Shown here: one piece after another, positions 1 to 8,921 of the stretch
Numbering within the stretch: the stretch's first letter is position 1
Layout of the letters: each line of letters opens with the position of its first letter
Assembly (NCBI GenBank): GCA_023544525.1
Contig: JAMJFU010000007.1
Coordinates: forward strand, 1 to 43,849
Origin: Anaerolineae bacterium
GTDB taxonomy: Bacteria; Chloroflexota; Anaerolineae; JAAYZQ01
DNA length: 43,849 bases
Direction: 5' to 3'
The notes under the pieces: generated by a model
Told to the model about the DNA's origin: nothing
What the model saw: the letters and a program-made list of their open reading frames with translations, nothing else
Databases searched by the model: none
Translations under genes and position numbers: made by a program

Positions 1-229
1 AGACCGCGCGCCGTCCCTCTTTGTCCACCAAAAAGATGCCGGCGTAGCAGAGGTCGAATCGATCGCGGATCAATTCCGCCGCCACGGGTAACAGCTGCTG
101 CAGATCGAGGATCGAGCTGGCAGCCCCGGATATCTCGGCCACTGCCTCCAACTGCAACGCCCGGCGCCGGGCATGCTCCAATACACGCCAATCGTGGGCG
201 GTGCCCTGGCCTGCTGCCTGCTCAGTCAT
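1..229 (-). CDS. GAF-domain sensor protein, N-terminal part (cut by window start)
   Basis: The reading frame starts with ATG at 229 and runs off the left edge, so only about 76 residues are visible. The start overlaps the end of the preceding gene: the ATG and that gene's TGA lie within eight bases (222-229), typical of translational coupling. The visible part has a hydrophilic N-terminus with a basic patch and a helix ending in a Leu-rich segment. It then enters a GAF fold, seen in residues DRFDLCYAGIFLVDKEG, which match the first GAF strands of the three upstream proteins. No membrane segment is visible. It is the last visible gene of the minus-strand signalling operon. Whether it ends as a histidine kinase or as another GAF-only protein cannot be seen. 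Confidence 0.8.
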   Translation of the reverse strand, partial: MTEQAAGQGTAHDWRVLEHARRRALQLEAVAEISGAASSILDLQQLLPVAAELIRDRFDLCYAGIFLVDKEGRRAV

Positions 230-2024
230 CGGCCTTGCTTCCATCCGAGTCAGGCGACCCACCGCCGGGGTGCTGCGGAGTATCCTCCGTCGCCGGCTCC
301 GGTGCCACTACAGGGGCTCGGCCGCGCAACTGCTCCTCGGTCCCCAGGCGAACATAGGCACGCGGCGCGCCAAGTGCCTTCGCCAGTTCAGTTACGGTGC
401 TCTGCAGGATCGTCTCGATATCCACCGAGCGCCGCATGTTCTCGGTAATCTGCCGGATGGCCTGCTCCCGGGATGCGCGTCGCTGTGTCTCCTGGTACAG
501 CCGCGCGCTCTCCAGGGCGATGCCCAGTTGGTCCACCAGGGTCTGCAACAGGGCAACCTCGTCGCCGGTCCAACCCCCTGCATCCTTCGGCTTGTATGCA
601 TCCAGCACGCCGATCACCTGGCCACGCACCTGGAGGGGCATCGCCAGGGTAGACATCCCGTCCAGCTCGCCGGAAACGGGGGTGCCATGCTGGACGGCGC
701 TATCCATTTCCTCCCGCCATTCGCCGTCGCCTGCCAGTATGCCCTGGGGGTCGTAGCGCTGTGCCAGTTGGTGCCGTGCTCGGCTGAGCCGCTGCCAGTC
801 CGCCAGGCTTAGCCGGCCGTACGCCCGCCGCTCGGCCTCGAGGCTCTGTTGGAGCTGCTCGAAGAGGCGAGCGTTGGCAATGGCGACTGCAATCTGATCG
901 GCCAGGACCTGGAGTACGACCACGTCCTCCTGGCCAAAGGCACCTGCTTCGCGGCTCTGCACATCCAGGACGCCAATGATCTCTCCTCTCGCCTGCAGCG
1001 GTAGCGCGATTTCAGATCGCGTCTCTGGCAGATCGGGGTTATCAAAGTACACGCTGTCTGTGCCCACGTCCAGAGCGATGCGGTGCTCCCCATGGGCAGC
1101 CACGTGGCCAACCAACCCAACCCCAAGCTTTAGCTTATGGGCACGGGCCAGCATCCGCTGCCCCCCCTCCGACGAGGCAGCACACAATACGGCGAAGCCG
1201 CTCTGCTTGTCCAGCAGAAAGATGCCGCTATGATAGAAGCCAAAGCGGTCCGATACGAGATGCGCTACTTCGTCCAGCAGCGTATCAACGTCCTGCAAGA
1301 CCACTGCCTCGCGGGCTACCTGGGCTGCCGTCCTGAGCTGGATATTTCGCTGAGCAAGGTCGGCCGTCCGCTTGATTACCTCTGCCTCCAGATGGCGGCG
1401 TTGCTCCTCCAATTGGGTGGCCAGCGACCGCGTCTCGCCGAGGGCACCGACCAGGCGTGGCACAATCTCGTTCTGGGCCACCACGATGAAGGCGCTCACC
1501 ATGGTCATGACCACAGCATCCGTCACCCAGCCGATCACGTTGGTGGAGCCCGCTGGCTGAGCGGTGGGAATCCTGCCAGTAGACAGGGCCCAACCCATGC
1601 CCAACATGGTCACCGGCACAAGGGTCACCGATAGAATCGCCTCCTGCAGCCCAAGAAAGACGCTGGCCATGAACGGCAGGACCAGAAGGAAGACTCGGCC
1701 ATTCCCCTGGCGCCCATCCGACACAAAGTCCATAATGGCCAGGCCATAGACAAGGCACATGATCACCGCTACCTGCCATGAATACGGCACCCGCCGCCAA
1801 AAGGCGATCACGGCCATGATCCCGTAAGCCAGCCAGTAGAGAGGAATAGACCAATACACACCCTGCGAAAAGTCGTAGACAGAGCCGGCGATCGCCGCCA
1901 GCGGACCGGCGACCACCAAGATGCGCAGGGCAGCCCGGATCAGCCGGTCCTGCCAAACACGCACATCCTCAAGCGGAGAGATGAGGGGTTGGAAGTCCCT
2001 CAAATCCTGGTCTGTCTTGTCCAC
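222..2024 (-). CDS. Membrane protein with two GAF domains, no output domain
   Basis: 600 residues from a GTG start preceded by an AAAAGGAA ribosome site. About six hydrophobic segments fill residues 32-185. A coiled coil (about 195-235) leads into a first GAF domain (about 245-388, with the helix LADQIAVAIANARL) and a second, shorter GAF-like domain (about 405-510). The tail (515-562) resembles the opening of a third GAF domain and then becomes a Pro/Gly-rich end. There is no HisKA, HATPase, GGDEF or other output module. GAF domains bind small ligands or mediate protein contacts; the ligand here is unknown. It probably feeds signals by contact to the kinase at 5319-7673, which is inference. 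It is closely similar in plan to its two upstream neighbours, suggesting tandem duplication. Confidence 0.85.
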   Translation of the reverse strand: MDKTDQDLRDFQPLISPLEDVRVWQDRLIRAALRILVVAGPLAAIAGSVYDFSQGVYWSIPLYWLAYGIMAVIAFWRRVPYSWQVAVIMCLVYGLAIMDFVSDGRQGNGRVFLLVLPFMASVFLGLQEAILSVTLVPVTMLGMGWALSTGRIPTAQPAGSTNVIGWVTDAVVMTMVSAFIVVAQNEIVPRLVGALGETRSLATQLEEQRRHLEAEVIKRTADLAQRNIQLRTAAQVAREAVVLQDVDTLLDEVAHLVSDRFGFYHSGIFLLDKQSGFAVLCAASSEGGQRMLARAHKLKLGVGLVGHVAAHGEHRIALDVGTDSVYFDNPDLPETRSEIALPLQARGEIIGVLDVQSREAGAFGQEDVVVLQVLADQIAVAIANARLFEQLQQSLEAERRAYGRLSLADWQRLSRARHQLAQRYDPQGILAGDGEWREEMDSAVQHGTPVSGELDGMSTLAMPLQVRGQVIGVLDAYKPKDAGGWTGDEVALLQTLVDQLGIALESARLYQETQRRASREQAIRQITENMRRSVDIETILQSTVTELAKALGAPRAYVRLGTEEQLRGRAPVVAPEPATEDTPQHPGGGSPDSDGSKADD

Positions 2025-2059
2025 TCGTCAGTTCCTTTTCTCAAGAGCGCTCCAGACAT

Positions 2060-3808
2060 TCACTCCATGCCACGCGAGGGCATGCTATCTGGTGAGCCCC
2101 CAGAGCCCTCGTTCTCAGACCCATCTGTATCGACCAGCCGCAGGTCGAGGGCCACCAGCCCGAGCACGCCGGCAATCTCGCCAACCGCTGTGCTTAGCAC
2201 GGTTTCCACGTCCAGGGACGCCCGCATCCGGCCTGTCGCCTGACTGGTGAGTCGCTCCCGGGCCGCCCTTCTCTGCGTCTCGTCCAGGAGCCGCAGGTTG
2301 TCGCTGACGAGGGCCAACCGGGCAACTACAGCTTCGACGGCTGCCATGTCAGCCGGCTGCCACGGCCCTGAAGCCTCCGGCCGGTGAAAGCCCAGAACAC
2401 CGATCGTGGCACCGCGCAACCTGATGGGAAACGCAAGCAGATGATGCCCCGTCTCTGCTTGGACGCCGGTCACGGGACTGCCTGAAGCTCGAGCCTCCTC
2501 GAACAGAGGCTGCCACCATTCCTCTCCCATCTCACCTGAACCCCAGCGCTGCGCCGGCTTGGGGTGCTCGGCCAGGAAACGCTGCCAGCTCTCGGTGGCA
2601 TAGTGGCGATACAGCGCATCAATTTCGCGCAGGCTGCTCTGAGCGTCGGCATAGAGCCGGGCGTTCTCCAAGGCGATCGCTATCTGATCCGCCACTGCCT
2701 GCAGGACCACCAGTTCATCCCGGTCGGAAACCAGCGGCTTGCTCGAACGGAGATAGAGGACGCCAGCCACCTGCCCACCAGCCTCGAGGGGCAGCGCCAG
2801 CTCCCCGGCAAAGTCCCTGCCGTCGGGCAGAAGGCTGCCGTCCCGGAGCGGGAGCCGTGCTGCTTGCACAACAGCAGCGGGGATAACCTGGCCTGTTGAG
2901 ACAGGTACCCTGCGGGCAGTGGCAGCCGCTACCAACACCGGCTCGTCACCATGCTCGTCCGTCAAATAGATCTCGGCTCCCTCAAGGCCCAACTGCTCCG
3001 CGATCAGCTCCGCGGCACGAGCCAGCAACGCCTCGGGCTCAAGCAGACCCGTGACCTCGTGGGTGATGCGCGTCGACACCTCCAGGAGACGCGCGTAGCG
3101 GTCCAGCTCCTCTGAGCGGAACTGCAGCTGGTCGCGCGCGGTTCCAAGCTCCTCGGCACTCTCGCGGGCCGCTTGTAGCGCCTCCCGCTGAGCTTTCGCA
3201 AACAAGGTCTGCACAACGATCAGCATGATCAGCAACAGGCCAAAGAGCAACCCCTGGCCCAGCCATTGCGACAGCTCGAGGGAAGCCGCCCCGGCGATCC
3301 CAGCACCCTGCATCCAGCCAGCAGCCACTGCAACGGCCACGGCGCCATAGACCGTCACGCTTAGCAGAGCCATGACCAGGCCTGGACGGATGCCCAGCAC
3401 GATCACACCCAGGGCAGGCAAGGCCAGCAGCAGGACCATACCGCTGCCCACCAGGCCGGCATTTACCATGAACGTAGCGGCTATCATATAGCCCAGGAAG
3501 AACAGGCCCCATGCTCGCAGCCGAGAGTCAAGCTGCCGGAGCAAGGCCAAGCTGACGATGAACGCACTTATCGCCAGCGCGAGCACTGGCTGGGATGCCC
3601 TCTGTGGCTCGCGCGCTGCCTGCAGGATGCTGTTCCCAGCCACCAGCAGCGCGGCGCCCGAGGCTATGACGAGCAGGATGTTGAGTATGCGCCTCCGCCA
3701 GTTCTGAACGTCAGCCTCGATCTCTGCTGCGACACGCTCGGAGGCCGGTTCTACATGCAGTCTTGTTCTGTCCTGCGACACTTCCGTCACCCTTTGTCCA
3801 GGCCGCAT
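2060..3808 (-). CDS. Membrane protein with tandem GAF domains
   Basis: 582 residues when started at ATG 3808. The frame is open further upstream to 4006, but that would overlap the previous gene by about 200 bases, so the start just after that gene's stop (five-base gap) is preferred. Hydrophobic segments occupy about residues 41-200 in five or six passes. A coiled coil (about 203-245) is followed by a GAF domain (about 255-385, helix VADQIAIALENARLY), a linker, a second GAF-like domain (about 410-515), and a truncated third-GAF-like tail. There is no catalytic output domain. It sits 35 bases upstream of the next GAF gene in the same operon. Function is unknown beyond a sensory or scaffold role inferred from domains. 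Confidence 0.83.
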   Translation of the reverse strand: MRPGQRVTEVSQDRTRLHVEPASERVAAEIEADVQNWRRRILNILLVIASGAALLVAGNSILQAAREPQRASQPVLALAISAFIVSLALLRQLDSRLRAWGLFFLGYMIAATFMVNAGLVGSGMVLLLALPALGVIVLGIRPGLVMALLSVTVYGAVAVAVAAGWMQGAGIAGAASLELSQWLGQGLLFGLLLIMLIVVQTLFAKAQREALQAARESAEELGTARDQLQFRSEELDRYARLLEVSTRITHEVTGLLEPEALLARAAELIAEQLGLEGAEIYLTDEHGDEPVLVAAATARRVPVSTGQVIPAAVVQAARLPLRDGSLLPDGRDFAGELALPLEAGGQVAGVLYLRSSKPLVSDRDELVVLQAVADQIAIALENARLYADAQSSLREIDALYRHYATESWQRFLAEHPKPAQRWGSGEMGEEWWQPLFEEARASGSPVTGVQAETGHHLLAFPIRLRGATIGVLGFHRPEASGPWQPADMAAVEAVVARLALVSDNLRLLDETQRRAARERLTSQATGRMRASLDVETVLSTAVGEIAGVLGLVALDLRLVDTDGSENEGSGGSPDSMPSRGME

Positions 3809-3812
3809 GTCT

Positions 3813-5312
3813 TCACTGGATCTCGCGGTCCTCCGCTGTACCGAGTTCGACATAGCCGCCCGCAGCGCCCACCAACCGTCCGGTCTGTTCCAGTGCCTCG
3901 CGGAGCAGCGAGTCCAGGTCGAAAGAAGCTGTGATCCGGTCGCTGATGCTCCGCAGGGCATGCTCCCGCCATGCCTGCCCTTGGGACTCTTCCAGCAACC
4001 GGGCACGGTCGAGGGCCGCCGCAGATTGCTCGGCGAGGATCTCGTAAAGCCGCAACGTCACCGGCGAGAACGGCCCGGGCTTGCCCCGATCGATGGCGAC
4101 GAACCCGAGGCTGCGCCCACCCAGCCGCAGCGGCAAGATGACCAGCGCCTGGGTCCCTGTCTCCAGAAGCATGCTGCGGGAGCTTTCCGGCAGCTGTTCA
4201 CTCTGCGCCATGTCCTCGATGACCATCATGCTCCTGGGCACCGAACGGGGAAACGCCGCCGGCGCGGGGCGGTGGCGATCCTCCCTGCGCCAATCGGCCA
4301 GGAAGGCCATCGCTTCCGCGCTGCCAGCCAGGCCTGTCTCCACGCGAGCCACCGCGCAGCCATCTGCCTCCGTCTCGCGGACAGAGGCTACGATGGCCTC
4401 AGCCACCTCCGCAGTGCTCGTCGCGGTTGAGAGACGACGGCTGATCCGAAACAGAGGGCTGGTGGCCTCCAGGAGCTCGGACTCTTCTGACAGCCTGCGC
4501 GCATTATCCACGGCCACCGCAACTTGATCGGCCACCAATTGCAGCAGGGCAATGCCTTCCGTCTCGAATGCTGCGGGTTGTGTCGACTGAACATCCAGAG
4601 CACCCAGGACCCGTTCACCGACGATCAGCGGCAAGGCTGCCTCGGAGCGGGTCCTGGGCAGGTGCGGGTTGTCAAAACGCACCGGTTCATTGCCGACATC
4701 CAGGGCGACGCGGGCCGCCCGCCCGGCGCACGCAGCACCCACCATCGACCGGCCGCCGACCTTCAGCCTGTGCCCTTGCTCCTTCATGATGCGCCCCGGC
4801 TCGCCAGTCCCAGCCTCCAGGAGGGCGTACTCCCCTGCCGGGTCCAGCAGGAAAAGGCCAGTGTAATACAGATCGAAGCGTTCGCGCACCAACGCCACGA
4901 CCTCCCGGCACAGCCTGCCCAATTCCAGAATTGAGGCACTCGCCCGGCCCACCTCGATCACGGTCGTCAGGTCGGCGCTACGCTCTGCAACCCGCTCCTC
5001 CAGGTCCCTGCGTAACGACTCCAACTCGTGCAGCACCTGGCCGCGCTCCCTATCGCGCTCCTCCAGCTGCTCATTCAGGCGAGCCAGGGCGTCCTGGCGT
5101 CTGCCAGCCAGCGCTGCAAAGAGGCCCAGGAACAGAGGAGCGGTATCGATCACCCAATGCAGTGGGCTGGCCCGCTGCACCGAGAGCAAGCTCTCCAAGG
5201 TCAAGGGCAATCCCTGGAAGAGCAGGTCGAGGATCGTCGAGAAGGCAGGAAAGAGCAGGCCAAACAGGGCCCCATACACGGTGTAGCGCAGGGTCGCGCT
5301 CGGTCTCTGCAC
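3813..5312 (-). CDS. Membrane-anchored tandem-GAF protein
   Basis: 499 residues from a GTG start six bases after the kinase stop. A GAGGGGG ribosome site lies within the kinase's last codons, so the two are probably translationally coupled. Two hydrophobic segments (about 10-28 and 52-68) are followed by a long charged coiled coil (70-118). GAF domain 1 spans about 120-270 (LVADQVAVAVDNARR) and GAF domain 2 about 290-440 (LAEQSAAALDRARLL). The C-terminus again stops after the opening of a third GAF-like unit. No histidine, receiver or cyclase motif was seen. It is the GAF protein nearest the operon's only visible kinase, so it is the most likely direct partner, by position only. Confidence 0.83.
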   Translation of the reverse strand: MQRPSATLRYTVYGALFGLLFPAFSTILDLLFQGLPLTLESLLSVQRASPLHWVIDTAPLFLGLFAALAGRRQDALARLNEQLEERDRERGQVLHELESLRRDLEERVAERSADLTTVIEVGRASASILELGRLCREVVALVRERFDLYYTGLFLLDPAGEYALLEAGTGEPGRIMKEQGHRLKVGGRSMVGAACAGRAARVALDVGNEPVRFDNPHLPRTRSEAALPLIVGERVLGALDVQSTQPAAFETEGIALLQLVADQVAVAVDNARRLSEESELLEATSPLFRISRRLSTATSTAEVAEAIVASVRETEADGCAVARVETGLAGSAEAMAFLADWRREDRHRPAPAAFPRSVPRSMMVIEDMAQSEQLPESSRSMLLETGTQALVILPLRLGGRSLGFVAIDRGKPGPFSPVTLRLYEILAEQSAAALDRARLLEESQGQAWREHALRSISDRITASFDLDSLLREALEQTGRLVGAAGGYVELGTAEDREIQ

Positions 5313-5318
5313 GCTCTT

Positions 5319-7673
5319 TTACCCCCTCGCCGGAAGGCCAGCGGCCGGATCGCACGGCAGCGTGAACGTAAAGGTCGAACCCACACCCTCTTCGCTTTCG
5401 ACCCATATCTCCCCGCCAAGCCTCTCCACGACCCGCTTGCTTATGGCCAGGCCAAAACCGCCTCCACCAGCCCCATCGCCCCCCTCCTCCTGCCCACCAT
5501 TGGCAAAGATCCGCTCCCGCTCGACGCGAGGGATCCCCGCCCCGGTGTCGCTGACGCTGATTTTCACGGCGCCGTCTGTTTCGGCGATCTGCAGGCGGAT
5601 GCTTCCCTCATCGGTGTATTTGACCGCGTTCGACATCAGTGCCAGGATAACCTGCCGGAGTCGCTGGCCATCGGTGAAAAGGCTCGGCGCAGGCACAGGG
5701 ACATCCATTGTAAGCCGGACTCTTTTGTTGCGGACCAGTGCCTGGGTCGTGGCCATCACTCCTTCCAGGATCTCCTCCAGATCTACCTCTGACGCTGAGA
5801 AAGGGGCTACCCCCAGCTCCAGCTGTGAGAGCTCTAACATGTCGTTGATCAATCCCAATAGTTGCCGTCCACTGTCGTGGATCGTCTCCAGGTCGGCACG
5901 CTGTAGATCGGATAGCGGTCCATCCAACTCCTTGAGCATGACGCGGGAAAAGCCGATGATCGAGTTCAGAGGCGTTCGCAGAGCGTGAGACATGTTGACC
6001 AGGAACTCGGCCTGGATCTCGTCCAGCTCTCGTAGCCTGTGGATCGTCTCCCGCTCCAGGCCATAGACCCTTGCATTCTCGATCGCGATGGCGATCTGAT
6101 CTGCAAGAGAACGATATACCAACTGATCATCGTCGCCAAAATCCTCCGGGCGTTCGCTCTGGAGGTAGAGCACGCCCAGGATCTGTTCCCGAAGGCAGAG
6201 CGGGACGGCCATCTCGCAGGCGACCGGCGCCGCAGAGCCTTCCTGGTGAAGATCCTGGCGCAGAACGCGCCGGTCGCCGTGCGCCGCGACCTGGCCCACC
6301 AGCGAGGGCCCGTCCACTTGGAGCTCACGGTCCGTCAAAGGCACGCCAGCGCTGCCTGCCTGCCACACCGCCCTGCGACCGGTCTCGTCCAGCAGGTAGA
6401 TGGATGCCGACTTGAGTTCAAACGCCCTGCCGATCAGAGTAGCCACCGTGTCGAGGAGCTGGTCGAGTTCCCGGATCGAAGAGGCCACCCGTGCCACCTC
6501 GGCGCTGATGCTCAGCTGCATGATATAGTAACGCGAGTTCCGGTTGGCCTCCTCCAACTGGGCGGTTCGCTCCGCCACCTTGGCCTCGAGGCTGCCGTAC
6601 AGAACCCTGAGCTCAGCCGCCATGTGGTTGAATACCCGGGCCAGGACACCGATCTCGTCCTTGCGGACAATCGGCACCCGCTGGTTCAGATCGCCCCGTG
6701 CCATCCACGCCGCCGTTTCAGTCAGCTGGATGATGGGCCGCGTGATCCGCCGTGTGACCACGGCTGCAATGGCTGCGGTCATCAACGCCACAACCAGGGT
6801 GGCACCGATGACGAGCGCAGTCAGGTTCTCGGCGGGCGCTGCAAGCGCGTTCCGCGGCTGTTCGACGATGATACCAACGCCCAGCCTTGGACTCCAGAGG
6901 TAGGCGCCCATGACCGGGATGCCGTCCTCACCCGGGTAGCGGGCGACCCCCTGCCCGTGCGGCCCAGAAAGGAACCCCGGGGCCCAGCCGGCTTCGGCGC
7001 TCGGCAGAAACTGGCCCGCCTGTGAGACTATCTGGCCTTCCTCTGTAACGAGGCGAGTCGTGGCTCCTTCACCCAACCCTGGCGAGGCGCTGATAGCCCG
7101 CTCCAGCAGATCCCAGCTCAGTAGGCCAACCAGCAGTCGATCGTCCCAGCGGTAACCTATCGCCGGAAGCAACTCCCCAGGGCCCCCCGGCGCCCGGACA
7201 AAGACCAGCTTGCCATGGTTGTCCCCAACCGATCGCCAGTCCACAGCGCCTGTCGCAGGCACGCCAGTGCTGGCAATCGTTGTCCCCTGCGAAAGGCCTA
7301 CCAGGGTCAAGCCCACAAAGGCCGGCTCCAGAGCCTGTGTCTGCACCAGCATCTGCCCACTGTCCACTCCCTCTTCCAGAGCGACAGCGGCCAGAGAAAG
7401 GGCCCGCTCCCGGGCCTCGAACCAAGCCCTCAGGTCCCCTTCCTTCAAGACGACGACATCTTCCAGCAAGGACCCCAGCCTGGCCTGGCTGTCGCGCTCG
7501 ATCTGGTGGTAGGTGAAGAAGGCCAGCAGGCTGAGTGGAACTATGGCCAGGAGCAGGAAAGCGATAAGGAGGGTCTTGCCCAGACCACCCCGCATACCCA
7601 GGGGAGCAAAGGCTTGGGGCGAAGACTGGGAGAAGAGATAGGTCTTGATCGCTCTTATGGCCCGCTCTGCCAT
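5319..7673 (-). CDS. Sensor histidine kinase (extracytoplasmic sensor, HAMP, GAF, HisKA, HATPase)
   Basis: 784 residues. A first membrane helix (about 34-55) and a second (about 285-308) bracket a roughly 230-residue extracytoplasmic sensor that looks Cache-like. A HAMP linker (about 308-362), a coiled coil, and a GAF domain (about 400-540) follow. The dimerization box carries the phospho-acceptor His563 in NMSHALRTPLNS, where the usual SHELRTPL Glu is Ala. The ATP-binding domain has an N-box (Asn682), the DTGAGIP box (about 709) and a glycine-rich G2 box near 736-741. AGGAAATCG before ATG 7673 supports the start. It follows the two receivers by 7 bases and is the only complete kinase in the operon, so it probably phosphorylates them. 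The signal is unknown. Confidence 0.93.
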   Translation of the reverse strand: MAERAIRAIKTYLFSQSSPQAFAPLGMRGGLGKTLLIAFLLLAIVPLSLLAFFTYHQIERDSQARLGSLLEDVVVLKEGDLRAWFEARERALSLAAVALEEGVDSGQMLVQTQALEPAFVGLTLVGLSQGTTIASTGVPATGAVDWRSVGDNHGKLVFVRAPGGPGELLPAIGYRWDDRLLVGLLSWDLLERAISASPGLGEGATTRLVTEEGQIVSQAGQFLPSAEAGWAPGFLSGPHGQGVARYPGEDGIPVMGAYLWSPRLGVGIIVEQPRNALAAPAENLTALVIGATLVVALMTAAIAAVVTRRITRPIIQLTETAAWMARGDLNQRVPIVRKDEIGVLARVFNHMAAELRVLYGSLEAKVAERTAQLEEANRNSRYYIMQLSISAEVARVASSIRELDQLLDTVATLIGRAFELKSASIYLLDETGRRAVWQAGSAGVPLTDRELQVDGPSLVGQVAAHGDRRVLRQDLHQEGSAAPVACEMAVPLCLREQILGVLYLQSERPEDFGDDDQLVYRSLADQIAIAIENARVYGLERETIHRLRELDEIQAEFLVNMSHALRTPLNSIIGFSRVMLKELDGPLSDLQRADLETIHDSGRQLLGLINDMLELSQLELGVAPFSASEVDLEEILEGVMATTQALVRNKRVRLTMDVPVPAPSLFTDGQRLRQVILALMSNAVKYTDEGSIRLQIAETDGAVKISVSDTGAGIPRVERERIFANGGQEEGGDGAGGGGFGLAISKRVVERLGGEIWVESEEGVGSTFTFTLPCDPAAGLPARG

Positions 7674-7680
7674 CGATTTC

Positions 7681-8094
7681 CTAACCTAGATCCCATACCA
7701 GTTCTCCGCTGAGGATGCGCCGGATTTGGTCAGGAAAGAGATCGACGTTGATAGGCTTGGCCAAAAAGCCATCGAACCCCACCGCCTTGGCGCGAGATAG
7801 GTTCACATCGCTGACATCAGCCGTAACCGCCACGACCCGCGTATCGCGAAAACGCCCATCCTCCCGGAGACGAGCCAGCACCTTGTAGCCATCTTCCTCA
7901 GGCAAGTGTATGTCCAGCAGGATCAGGTCGACCTGTGGCAAGACATCCCGGGCAAACTCCAGCACCTGCCAGCCAGACCGGCGCCATTCGGTCTGCTTTA
8001 CACCCATGAAAGAGAGCAGCCGGGCCAGCAGGGCATAGTTCCTTACGCTGTCCTCGACGATCAGCACGTTGACGTCACCCAGGTTCTGAGCCAT
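7681..8094 (-). CDS. Stand-alone response-regulator receiver domain
   Basis: 137 residues, a single CheY-like receiver with no output domain. Acidic residues Glu14-Asp15, phospho-acceptor Asp61 (in DLILLDIHLPEEDG), Thr91 and Lys113 are all in place. The chosen start is ATG 8094, eight or more bases after AGGAAGG. A GTG four codons upstream (8106) is possible but lies too close to that ribosome site. It lies seven bases before the kinase gene and 38 bases after another single receiver. Both probably accept phosphate from the kinase at 5319-7673 and act through protein contacts. This is a family-based inference; the target is not visible. Confidence 0.9.
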   Translation of the reverse strand: MAQNLGDVNVLIVEDSVRNYALLARLLSFMGVKQTEWRRSGWQVLEFARDVLPQVDLILLDIHLPEEDGYKVLARLREDGRFRDTRVVAVTADVSDVNLSRAKAVGFDGFLAKPINVDLFPDQIRRILSGELVWDLG

Positions 8095-8132
8095 GCCGCT
8101 GATCACCCTTCCTCGTCCAGGCAGCCAACTGG

Positions 8133-8516
8133 TCAGAGCCCCAACAAGTCTGCAACCTTGACCGGCAGAAGATCCACGTCCAGGGGCTTCTGAATATAGT
8201 CCGTACAGCCAGCCGCCAGCGATTTCTCACGATCACCCTTCATGACATTGGCCGTCAAAGCAACGATGGGAGCACCGCGGACCTCGTCCATCTGCCTGAG
8301 CTGCGTCGCGACCTGGTACCCGTCCATGTCGGGCATGCTGATATCCACAAAGATGAGGGCCGGTCGCTCTCTGCGAGCGAGTTCCAGGCCCTCAATCCCA
8401 TTGTCCGCCTCAAGAACCCGATACCCTTCGGCCTCTAGTATGCGCTTGACCAACGTGCGGTTCGCCAGATCGTCCTCAATATACAGGACAGCCGGGGGGT
8501 CGACCTGCTCGTTCAT
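8133..8516 (-). CDS. Stand-alone response-regulator receiver domain (first gene of operon)
   Basis: 127 residues forming one complete receiver domain. The metal-binding acids are Glu14, Asp15 and Asp16, the phospho-acceptor is Asp58 (FVDISMPDMDG), and Thr88 and Lys110 complete the active site. AGAAAGG upstream of ATG 8516 is the ribosome site. It is the promoter-proximal gene of the minus-strand signalling operon, with a strong promoter about 60 bases upstream. Sequence differences from the second receiver (for example LTANVMKGD against VTADVSDVN) suggest different partners rather than simple redundancy. No DNA-binding or enzymatic output is attached. Confidence 0.92.
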   Translation of the reverse strand: MNEQVDPPAVLYIEDDLANRTLVKRILEAEGYRVLEADNGIEGLELARRERPALIFVDISMPDMDGYQVATQLRQMDEVRGAPIVALTANVMKGDREKSLAAGCTDYIQKPLDVDLLPVKVADLLGL

Positions 8517-8551
8517 TCTAGCGCCTTTCTGCCGTTTTGCATGCTGCAGAG

Positions 8552-8570
8552 CCCATACGCTCGCTATGGG
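8552..8570 (-). other. Short stem-loop at the predicted 5' end of the signalling-operon mRNA
   Basis: CCCATA at 8552-8557 pairs with TATGGG at 8565-8570 across a seven-base loop. The predicted transcription start from the promoter at 8579-8607 falls at about 8572, so the mRNA would begin almost directly with this stem. A 5' stem can slow mRNA decay; that role is inference. A six-pair stem is short enough to occur by chance. Confidence 0.35.
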
Positions 8571-8578
8571 TAGACCAC

Positions 8579-8607
8579 ATTATAGCAGATAAGGTGGGGC
8601 CTGTCTA
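8579..8607 (-). promoter_or_regulatory. Sigma-70-type promoter of the minus-strand signalling operon
   Basis: Read on the minus strand, TAGACA (8602-8607) and TATAAT (8579-8584) are separated by exactly 17 bases. The first gene starts about 60 bases downstream. The match is five of six and six of six to the housekeeping consensus. Confidence 0.8.
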
Positions 8608-8769
8608 TAGGACCAGAGTCATAGCCAGAGTGGGCCCTGAGTACTAGGCTAAGGTCACGGTGGGTGCCGGGAGCTGGATGGACGCCTCTGAAGGCAAGGC
8701 GCCGGACATACCCCGGCCTTGCCGCTGGCCAGAGCTGGTTGCCAGGGACAGACCTTGCCCAGAAGGCTT

Positions 8770-8798
8770 TTGCCATTCACTTCTCCTTGGGGTATAAT
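8770..8798 (+). promoter_or_regulatory. Sigma-70-type promoter of the S9 peptidase / ABC ATPase operon
   Basis: TTGCCA (8770-8775), a 17-base spacer and TATAAT (8793-8798). The gene starts at GTG 8922, giving a leader of about 115 bases in which no structure was recognised. It is arranged back-to-back with the signalling-operon promoter; the roughly 160 bases between the two hold nothing else I can identify. Confidence 0.75.
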
Positions 8799-8921
8799 CT
8801 CGTACTGGTGGTCAGCAAGACCAGCCCCCGCGGTTGGTCCTTACCCCAGCCCGCCGGCTCGGCGGCTTTGCCCTAGCTTGGCCGGTTCGCTCCATACAGA
8901 TTCTGATCGGAGGAGACTGCC

